IMG/VR virus record: IMGVR_UViG_3300030109_006404
Coordinates: 1-26,985 of that record
Direction: 5' to 3' (one strand)
DNA length: 26,985 nt
Origin: a virus
Position 1 is the first letter of the stretch; the number at the start of each line of letters is the position of its first letter. Below the pieces are notes generated by a model, which ran no database searches, was not told the origin of the DNA, and saw only the letters and a program-made list of their open reading frames with translations. This document shows positions 21,857 through 26,985 of the stretch, piece by piece. The position numbers and the translations under genes are program-made.

Positions 21857-24178
21857 ATGCTTCAATTACCCTTTACTCCTCACATACAAGGAATTATTCA
21901 AAAATCTAAAGATTTATCGGTAATTTTAGAAAGAAACGGCGTTGATTTAGATATATTCTTTCACTGCTTTGTTAGTGACTTAAGTTTATCTTGTACATCT
22001 ATATTCAAAAAGATTGGAGTTGATTGTGATGAACTTGTAAAAGATTCTAGGAATGTTTTGCATAAAAAAAGAAAAAATAAAAACGTATCTAGCAAGTTTA
22101 AAACGGATACTAGAAAATTTTTAAAGTTTTGTGAGAAACTTTGTAAAGATACTTATTCTTTAGATTATATTCCACCAGAGGTGATATTAATGAATTTCTT
22201 TGATGAGCAATTCACACCTAAAGTTTTAAAGGATTCTTTTCCAGAGGGAGTGGAGGCTGCTGACAGCGTAAGGTTTGGTGTAGTAGCTGAGTGTGCTTTG
22301 GTGATAAAAGATTTTGAAGCTGAGAAAATAGAATCAAAACTAAAAGAACTTGAAGAGACTCCTGATCATTGGATCGATATGTTCGATAACAATGAGATTC
22401 TATCTCAATTTGCTGAAAATCTTAATATAAAAGCTGCCGCTGGAGAGTTTGACAAGATTGTTGATTATGATGGTAAGATAGATGAACTAGCTACAATATT
22501 GTGTAGGAAAAAGAAACCAAATGCTATATTAGTTGGCCCAGCAGGTACAGGTAAAACTTCGCTTGTAGAAGGGTTAGCGACAAAAATAGCAGCAGGAGAC
22601 GCTCCAGAGCTTATAGCTAATAAAGTAATTTATTCTGTTAGTTTATCAAGCATGGTTGCTGGTACTGAATATAGAGGCCAGTTTGAAAAGCGATTAGAAG
22701 ATTTTGTAAATGAAGCTAAAAAATATACAAACTTAATTTTATTTATAGATGAAATACACACTCTAATTGGAGCGGGTGGAGCTAACAACAACTCTCTTGA
22801 AGCTTCTAATATTCTTAAACCAGAATTGGCTAGAGGAACAATAAGTTGTATCGGTGCTACAACTATAAACGAGTATACAAATACAATAAAGAAAGATACT
22901 GCCCTTGATAGAAGATTTGAAAGAGTTGTAGTAAAAGAGCCTTCTAAGTTTCAAATGGAGGAGATTTTACCTACTATTGTTTCTTATTATGAGGCATTTC
23001 ACGCTGTAAAGTATAGCGATGAATTTTTGAATAATATTATTAAGTATTGCGAAAAGTACACTCCAAATAAATATTATCCAGATAAAGCTATTGATGTTAT
23101 AGATCATTGCGGCGCTCAAGCTAAAGTTGCATTTTGGGATGTAAAACCTTCAATCAAAGAAATGCAAACAGAGATAGTTGAATCTGCACTTCATCCAGAA
23201 AAAGATCATTCAGCCTTGATAGAAAAGCTAAATAAGAGTTTAGAAAAGTGGGTCGAATCAGATGAAACAACAAATAAACCAGAAGTAACTGTTTTTCATT
23301 TAAAAGAATTCTTCGATAGAAAAATTAATCCACTAAGTAAAAAGAAAAAAATAAATAAAGTTTTTGATTGTGTTTCTAACTCTTTTGTGGGTCAAGCTAA
23401 CGTGCTTGAGGAGTTAAAACATGAAATAGTTTTAAGTAGTATAGGTGTTAGAACAACTAGAAAGTTTTCTACTCCAGAATGTTATGTTGTGAGTGGTGAT
23501 GACTCTAGCGGCAAATCATTATTTTGTGAGTTGTTAGAAGACTCTTTGCAAAAACATGGAGTAAATGTTTTATCTTATAATGGCATACATTTTTCAGATA
23601 ATTTTTCTCCACATAAAATAGCATCCTCCCAAGGTAACAATACTTCAATCTGCGAAAAGATTGTCATAACGCCAAATAGTGTTTTGATTATAGATGATTT
23701 TCATAAGATAGACAAAACTGCCGTGCCTATTTTTAATCAAATACTCAAAGAGGGTAAAATACAAATGAACAACGGGGATGTTGCTGATTTCTCTAATTGT
23801 AAAATATTTTTAACTAGCTGCTTATCTCATACTAGCCAACTTGGCTTTAATATAGAAAGATCTCGTAATGATGATCCTCTCATACATAAAGATATTTATT
23901 CTTTGATTAAGAACTCTTTTATTTTAAATGAATTAAAAACAAAAGATTTGCGTAGAATTTTGTGGAACAAGCTTAGAAACATAAAAAACAATTTAGAAGA
24001 TAATGGTGTTTACTTGGATTTCACAGTAAAGTATATTTGCACTAATATAAATGATATAAAAAATGACTCTTCGCCAATTAAAAGTTTAAATGAATTAGTG
24101 TTATCAAAAATCAAACCATTTATTTCTGATTGTATAGCTAATGGCAATGATAAAATAAAACTTTTTGTTGAAAAATGA
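21857..24178 (+). CDS. ClpA/ClpC-like AAA+ unfoldase
   Basis: A 773-residue protein with two AAA+ rings. Seen: an N-terminal region like the Clp N-domain (FTPHIQGIIQKSKDL and IFKKIGVDCDEL, residues 6 to about 60); D1 with Walker A G227-P-A-G-T-G-K-T234, Walker B FID298-E299-IH, the substrate-pore EYRGQFEKRL block and the arginine-finger motif LDRRFERV; D2 with Walker A G547-D-D-S-S-G-K-S554 and IID613-D614-FHKID, where the catalytic Glu of Walker B is Asp. No coiled-coil M domain is present, so it is ClpA/ClpC rather than ClpB. L662-G-F664-N follows the FLTSC block, exactly where ClpA/ClpC carry the IGF/VGF loop that docks on ClpP. No clpP is seen here. It starts next to the pol stop. Likely unfolds proteins for host ClpP. 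Confidence 0.85.
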   Translation: MLQLPFTPHIQGIIQKSKDLSVILERNGVDLDIFFHCFVSDLSLSCTSIFKKIGVDCDELVKDSRNVLHKKRKNKNVSSKFKTDTRKFLKFCEKLCKDTYSLDYIPPEVILMNFFDEQFTPKVLKDSFPEGVEAADSVRFGVVAECALVIKDFEAEKIESKLKELEETPDHWIDMFDNNEILSQFAENLNIKAAAGEFDKIVDYDGKIDELATILCRKKKPNAILVGPAGTGKTSLVEGLATKIAAGDAPELIANKVIYSVSLSSMVAGTEYRGQFEKRLEDFVNEAKKYTNLILFIDEIHTLIGAGGANNNSLEASNILKPELARGTISCIGATTINEYTNTIKKDTALDRRFERVVVKEPSKFQMEEILPTIVSYYEAFHAVKYSDEFLNNIIKYCEKYTPNKYYPDKAIDVIDHCGAQAKVAFWDVKPSIKEMQTEIVESALHPEKDHSALIEKLNKSLEKWVESDETTNKPEVTVFHLKEFFDRKINPLSKKKKINKVFDCVSNSFVGQANVLEELKHEIVLSSIGVRTTRKFSTPECYVVSGDDSSGKSLFCELLEDSLQKHGVNVLSYNGIHFSDNFSPHKIASSQGNNTSICEKIVITPNSVLIIDDFHKIDKTAVPIFNQILKEGKIQMNNGDVADFSNCKIFLTSCLSHTSQLGFNIERSRNDDPLIHKDIYSLIKNSFILNELKTKDLRRILWNKLRNIKNNLEDNGVYLDFTVKYICTNINDIKNDSSPIKSLNELVLSKIKPFISDCIANGNDKIKLFVEK

Positions 24179-24200
24179 AATTATAAGTAGATCATAAAGT

Positions 24201-24374
24201 ATGAGCGGCTCAGTAGCTAAGAGAATAAGAAAATTAGTTGGTTATCATCCAAAAAATGAAAATCCAATGCTAAAAAAACTTTACAAAACAATGAAAGGGC
24301 GTTACCATGCCCTTGGTCCTTCTGCATTTTGGAAAAGTGTTGAAGGTAAATTTAATCATAAAACTCATGAGTGA
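24201..24374 (+). CDS. Small basic protein, 57 residues, unknown function
   Basis: ATG at 24201 opens a frame ending with TGA at 24372-24374. The product is strongly basic (MSGSVAKRIRKLVGYHP at the start; KLYKTMKGRYHALGPSAFW later), so DNA or RNA binding is plausible. It has no cysteine and no membrane segment. The gene fills a gap of just this size between the Clp-like gene and the next small gene, whose start overlaps its end by 8 bases, which supports it being real. No homology is known to me. Confidence 0.6.
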   Translation: MSGSVAKRIRKLVGYHPKNENPMLKKLYKTMKGRYHALGPSAFWKSVEGKFNHKTHE

Positions 24375-24582
24375 TACAAATACAAAAACTAACGACGAAT
24401 GGAAAAAGCGCGAACTAGGCGCTCTTTGGAGAGTTGAAGGTAGAAACCAATCTTTCTATAGTGGAGAGATTGCTTTATCTGATGGTTCAAAGCAAAAAAT
24501 CGTCATCTTTAAAAATAAATTCAAAGAGCAAGGCACTAAACAGCCAGATTTAAGAATTTATCAAAGTATGGATACTGAATAA
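24367..24582 (+). CDS. Small phage protein, DUF736-like
   Basis: A 71-residue protein starting at ATG 24367, inside the end of the previous gene; an upstream GTG extension in the same frame is rejected because it would overlap a well-formed gene. Seen: the core KRELGALWRVEGRNQSFYSGEI, then QKIVIFKNKF and KQPDLRIYQS, which is a small beta-rich pattern like DUF736 and other short phage proteins (aromatic G-x-W, F-x-N-K, P-D-x-R). Such proteins may have an OB-like fold. The function is unknown. It is joined by a one-base overlap (TAATG) to the next gene. Confidence 0.65.
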   Translation: MSDTNTKTNDEWKKRELGALWRVEGRNQSFYSGEIALSDGSKQKIVIFKNKFKEQGTKQPDLRIYQSMDTE

Positions 24583-24803
24583 TGGATGCTGAAAAACAAG
24601 AAGAGTTAAAAGCTCTTTTAGTATCTGAAATGGTATCCAGAATCACGGTAGCGGAGGCTGTAAATATAATGCACAACATCGCTATTTCGGAAGTCGATAA
24701 AAATATCGCAAAAATGTCTGATGAGGAGAAACTCTCAGCTTTGGAAGAACTCACAAAAAGAGTAAACCCTTCTGAAGAAAATGAGTCAAATTTGGAAATT
24801 TAG
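24582..24803 (+). CDS. Small helical acidic protein, 73 residues
   Basis: A frame starting at ATG in a TAATG overlap with the previous gene. The product is rich in Glu and Lys and almost all helical by eye (MDAEKQEELKALLVSEM, KMSDEEKLSALEELTKR), with a short coil at the end. No cysteine, membrane segment or motif is recognisable. The C-terminal end overlaps the next gene by 23 bases. It is likely an accessory factor in the same operon; the role is unknown. Confidence 0.6.
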   Translation: MDAEKQEELKALLVSEMVSRITVAEAVNIMHNIAISEVDKNIAKMSDEEKLSALEELTKRVNPSEENESNLEI

Positions 24804-25296
24804 GTGTAAGACACAGAGAATGCCTTATACTCTTTCTTTTTTAGATCAAAAATTATATACCAGTCTATCTTTTGATGCTGATATAAAATTTCCTGAGTCC
24901 AGTGACTTTGTTAAGAAGTTTTGGATTTTAAAAGAATATAAAAAAGTAAGTTCAGATTTGGAGCTTTCAGAGTCTAAAGATTCTGACAAAGAAATTACAA
25001 GCTCTTCTTCTTATGAGATACACAAAAGGTTTCAAGGTGATGAACTTATCGTTGAGATAGTTCAAAGCCTTGCTTTTTGTGAAGAATTTAATTATTTTAG
25101 CAAGGCAGATTTTGATTTGCCTACAGGAGATGAAGAATTGGATAAAATGCTTAATGATATAAAAGATTCTGATTTTGACGAATCAGTTATAAAAGCTTCT
25201 ATCTTAGATAGTGTGCTTCAAGGCAACTATCCTCAAAATCCTGATGATAAACCAAAAGAGGAAGAAGAAGAGTCCTCTGAGGAATCAAGTGAATAG
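24781..25296 (+). CDS. Unknown protein with acidic C-terminal tail, 171 residues
   Basis: ATG at 24781 opens this frame, with an alternative ATG 14 codons later. The product begins MSQIWKFRCKTQRMPYTLSF, has a beta-like first half, a helical middle and a low-complexity tail of Glu and Ser (EEEEESSEESSE). Such acidic tails are known from single-strand binding proteins of phages, where they bind partner proteins, but I see no clear OB-fold pattern, so this stays a suggestion. It overlaps the epimerase gene by 8 bases and carries the epimerase ribosome binding site in its tail. Confidence 0.6.
   Translation: MSQIWKFRCKTQRMPYTLSFLDQKLYTSLSFDADIKFPESSDFVKKFWILKEYKKVSSDLELSESKDSDKEITSSSSYEIHKRFQGDELIVEIVQSLAFCEEFNYFSKADFDLPTGDEELDKMLNDIKDSDFDESVIKASILDSVLQGNYPQNPDDKPKEEEEESSEESSE
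25279..25283 (+). promoter_or_regulatory. Shine-Dalgarno site for the epimerase gene
   Basis: GAGGA lies 5 bases before the GTG at 25289. It decides the start: with this GTG, the protein begins just before its NAD-binding strand (MNRVLITGAGG), whereas longer versions add an unlikely lysine-rich prefix. Confidence 0.65.
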
Positions 25297-26125
25297 AGTT
25301 CTAATAACTGGAGCTGGCGGCTTTATAGGAGGTAACTTATCCGCATATTTAGAAGCTCGTGGGTTTCAAGTTGCAAGATTTGATATATCTTTAGGTAATA
25401 CTGGTTATCCAGATATCTTCAATCAAGACTTTGTAATTCATCTTGGTGCAAATTCAAGCACTACAGAAACCGATCTAAAAAAAATATTAGATCAAAACTT
25501 CGAATACTCTGCCAACCTTTACAAGATGTGTGAGGCTTATGAGATAAAGTTTCAATATGCTAGTAGCGCATCTGTTTATGGTGCATCTAAAACTTTCAAA
25601 GAAGATGAGTTTTGCAAGCCATTGAGTCCTTATGCTTTTAGCAAGTATATGTTTGATTGTTGGCTAATGAATCAAGAATATCCATACCAAGGTTTTAGAT
25701 ATTTTAATGTGTACGGTTTGGGTGAGGATAAAAAAGGAAAGCAAGCTAGTCCTGTTTCAAAATTTATAAAAGAAGCGCAGACAGGTGGTAAAATAAAGAT
25801 CTTTGAGAAAAGCGAAAAATATAAAAGAGATTTTGTTTCTGTAGATGATGTGTGTGAAATGCACTACAAGCTTTTGACAAATGACGCTTCAGGAATATTT
25901 AATATAGGCACAGGTAAGCCTATCTCCTTCAAAGATGTAGCAGAGATAATAAAAGAAAACTCTAACTCTGAGATAGAAGAAATACCAATGCCCAAAGAGT
26001 TAAAAGGGCAGTATCAAAAATTTACAAAAGCTGATATATCAAAGCTAAATGAAATAATTGGTGATTATGAGTGGAAAAGTGTAAGTGAATATGTAGAAGA
26101 AAACATTGATGCTTTCCTTAATTAA
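25289..26125 (+). CDS. HldD-like ADP-glyceromanno-heptose 6-epimerase
   Basis: A 278-residue extended short-chain dehydrogenase from a GTG start. Seen: G8-x-x-G11-x-x-G14 (LITGAGGFIGG), YASSASVYG, Y115-x-x-x-K119 in SPYAFSKYMFD, then FRYFNVYGLGEDKKGKQAS, RDFVSVDDVCEMH and GIFNIGTGKPISF. The stretch R-Y-F-N-V-Y-G-x-x-E-x-x-K-G-x-x-A-S and K-R-D-F-V-x-V-D-D-V are the specific marks of ADP-L-glycero-D-manno-heptose 6-epimerase (HldD/RfaD), which produces the heptose used in LPS inner core. It is shorter than E. coli HldD (310). Other NDP-sugar epimerases are possible. It overlaps the previous gene by 8 bases and the spanin-like gene by 17, and lies apart from the main glycan cluster. Confidence 0.75.
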   Translation: MNRVLITGAGGFIGGNLSAYLEARGFQVARFDISLGNTGYPDIFNQDFVIHLGANSSTTETDLKKILDQNFEYSANLYKMCEAYEIKFQYASSASVYGASKTFKEDEFCKPLSPYAFSKYMFDCWLMNQEYPYQGFRYFNVYGLGEDKKGKQASPVSKFIKEAQTGGKIKIFEKSEKYKRDFVSVDDVCEMHYKLLTNDASGIFNIGTGKPISFKDVAEIIKENSNSEIEEIPMPKELKGQYQKFTKADISKLNEIIGDYEWKSVSEYVEENIDAFLN

Positions 26126-26375
26126 AAGTGTTTTAAAATCAATTGAGCTATATTTATCTTTAAAAAATAAGCTCTTCTACATAGAATTAAGACATAACCA
26201 TGAAAAAACACGTAAAAGAATTATTCAAGAGATTGAAGATATTAGGGCTAGTGGCGGTGATGCAGACCGTGCTGATCTCTTGCGAGACGAACTCATCCGT
26301 GAAGACGCAAGTTTTAAATATTTATCAGCCTTCTACGCTGAGTCTAGAGAAGGGAAGTCCGATAAGGACAACTAA
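26109..26375 (+). CDS. Candidate inner-membrane spanin (i-spanin-like), 88 residues
   Basis: ATG at 26109 is chosen over an in-frame TTG at 26106. The first 28 residues (MLSLIKSVLKSIELYLSL onward) form a mostly hydrophobic, amphipathic helix rather than a textbook transmembrane segment; the remainder is charged and helical, consistent with a periplasmic coiled coil (TRKRIIQEIEDIRASGG, DLLRDELIRED). Alone this is weak evidence. The stronger hint is the gene in the +1 frame inside its second half, which encodes a lipoprotein; this is the Rz/Rz1 arrangement. Spanins fuse the inner and outer membranes at the end of lysis, which would mean a Gram-negative-type host. No endolysin or holin is recognised in the window. 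Confidence 0.5.
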   Translation: MLSLIKSVLKSIELYLSLKNKLFYIELRHNHEKTRKRIIQEIEDIRASGGDADRADLLRDELIREDASFKYLSAFYAESREGKSDKDN

Positions 26376-26469
26376 AGGTATTTACACTCCTGAAACCGAT
26401 GAGGTTTGGCACTCTGATGCGAGGTTCCGCAAACTTGAGCGCCAGTTATATTTTCCCAGCAATAAGTGA
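26200..26469 (+). CDS. Candidate outer-membrane spanin lipoprotein (o-spanin-like)
   Basis: An 89-residue frame in the +1 register relative to the i-spanin-like gene, starting 91 bases inside it and ending 94 bases after it. Seen: a positively charged start (MKKHVKELFKRLK), a hydrophobic stretch ILGLVAVMQTVLI and a lipobox L-I-S-C at residues 25-28, so signal peptidase II would cut before C28 and a lipid would be added. The mature part is short, polar and ends RQLYFPSNK. Having a lipoprotein embedded in a small helical gene strongly resembles phage Rz/Rz1. The role is inferred from layout and lipobox; sequence similarity between spanins is generally poor. Confidence 0.6.
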   Translation: MKKHVKELFKRLKILGLVAVMQTVLISCETNSSVKTQVLNIYQPSTLSLEKGSPIRTTKGIYTPETDEVWHSDARFRKLERQLYFPSNK

Positions 26470-26491
26470 GCTTTTTGTGTAATTAAGACAA

Positions 26492-26985
26492 ATGGCTTTT
26501 ATTACTGGAATTCCTATTAGAAATAGTATACACACCGAAGAATCCACAAGTGTGGCTGATTGGGGTAAATACAGGTCAGAATTAACTGGTCTTTATATTA
26601 CTGGTGAGGGTACTGGAGCGATGTATGAACAATATGCGGCGCAAGATTTTAGAGAGTACAATAAAAAAATACATGATTTAGGTCTTAATGAATTTAACTC
26701 AGACCTTTATTTGAGGCCGTTTGATGCTGGATTCAGATATACTCATGATCCATTATTAGGTAAATATAGCGAAGCTGCTGGAGCTTATTCTACAAAAGAT
26801 ATAGGTTTTGGAGGTCATCTAATGAGCATCAGAACAAATGCTGACGCACTAAACAGGGAAGCTTACGTTTTAGGTGATACTACTGGTAATATTTCATTAG
26901 AAGCCATGGTAGCACCAACAGGAACTGGATTCCCTGCTTATACATATGACCTTGGCAATACTTTCGGAACAGGATCTCAACAAGG
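26492..26985 (+). CDS. Unidentified gene, open at right edge
   Basis: ATG at 26492 opens a frame of 164 complete codons that runs past the end of the window. The product begins MAFITGIPIRNSIHTEE and is rich in Gly, Thr, Tyr and Asn with little charge clustering, as in many virion structural proteins. No known motif, signal peptide or membrane helix is seen. It lies 22 bases after the spanin-like pair and may begin a structural or late module. Only the N-terminal part is available, so no function is assigned. Confidence 0.6.
   Translation, partial: MAFITGIPIRNSIHTEESTSVADWGKYRSELTGLYITGEGTGAMYEQYAAQDFREYNKKIHDLGLNEFNSDLYLRPFDAGFRYTHDPLLGKYSEAAGAYSTKDIGFGGHLMSIRTNADALNREAYVLGDTTGNISLEAMVAPTGTGFPAYTYDLGNTFGTGSQQ

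Noticed and set aside
21857-24178. ClpB disaggregase
   Set aside because: The long coiled-coil middle domain of ClpB between the two rings is absent and an L-G-F loop typical of ClpP partners is present.
24307-24366. Longer form of the DUF736-like protein from an upstream start
   Set aside because: It would overlap almost all of the second half of the 57-residue gene in another frame; the ATG at 24367 gives a compact overlap.
25211-25288. N-terminal extension of the epimerase
   Set aside because: The extension reads through the acidic tail of the previous gene in another frame and gives a lysine-rich prefix; the GTG at 25289 has a good GAGGA site.
1-26985. tRNA genes, CRISPR arrays, insertion sequences or integrase
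   Set aside because: I looked for cloverleaf-like regions, regularly spaced repeats, transposase or recombinase motifs and saw none; this was by eye, so a weak tRNA could be missed.

Overview
The window is a densely packed, clearly AT-rich piece of a tailed double-stranded DNA phage genome (Caudoviricetes), probably strictly lytic and probably aquatic. The grounds are the gene set (RecA/UvsX-like recombinase, DnaB-type helicase, DnaG-type primase, family C DNA polymerase, class I ribonucleotide reductase, a small sigma factor, and an overlapping spanin-like pair), the near absence of intergenic space, and the many 1 to 20 base overlaps between genes. I see no integrase, transposase, tRNA gene, rRNA or CRISPR array. 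The host cannot be named. Clear Shine-Dalgarno sites are scarce but present.

Layout. (1) 1-1669, leftward: a sigma-70-like factor followed by a glycosyltransferase that runs off the left edge. (2) 1670-1903: the only real control region, divergent, with several CGTAA/TTACG elements, a TTGACA promoter and an AT-rich stem-loop carrying TATAAATA on both strands. (3) 1904-4521, rightward: nrdB-nrdA, compact and without an ATP-cone. (4) 4559-4779: a 39-residue ORF and a leader with two hairpins. (5) 4780-11588: a glycan cassette of GT2, GT9-like, beta-propeller, GT25, GT11 (frameshifted), cupin, two methyltransferases, a shortened DegT-type aminotransferase and GDP-mannose 4,6-dehydratase. (6) 11619-24178: the replication and recombination block, with zinc ribbon protein, RecA-like recombinase, nuclease, small protein, DnaB-like helicase, nuclease-fold protein, primase, RecB/Cas4-like nuclease, then DNA polymerase III split into PHP, proofreading exonuclease and polymerase genes, and a two-ring ClpA/ClpC-like unfoldase. 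(7) 24201-25296: four small genes of unknown function. (8) 25289-26469: an HldD-like heptose epimerase and the spanin-like pair. (9) From 26492: an unidentified gene open at the right edge.

How it fits together. The reductase supplies deoxynucleotides to a replisome that looks bacterial (pol III alpha, DnaQ-like exonuclease, DnaB, DnaG) rather than T4-like, with a UvsX/RecA-type recombinase and up to three PD-(D/E)XK-fold proteins for recombination and end processing. The Clp-like protein has an intact ClpP-docking-like tripeptide but no ClpP partner here, which suggests it uses host ClpP. The glycan genes could build or alter a surface sugar containing 6-deoxyhexose, perhaps amino sugar, fucose-like and heptose units, on the virion or the infected cell. 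The most interesting points are the three-gene pol III with the exonuclease between PHP and polymerase, the GT11 gene interrupted exactly at an A_AAA_AAG slippery heptamer, the divergent control region, and the Clp-like unfoldase.
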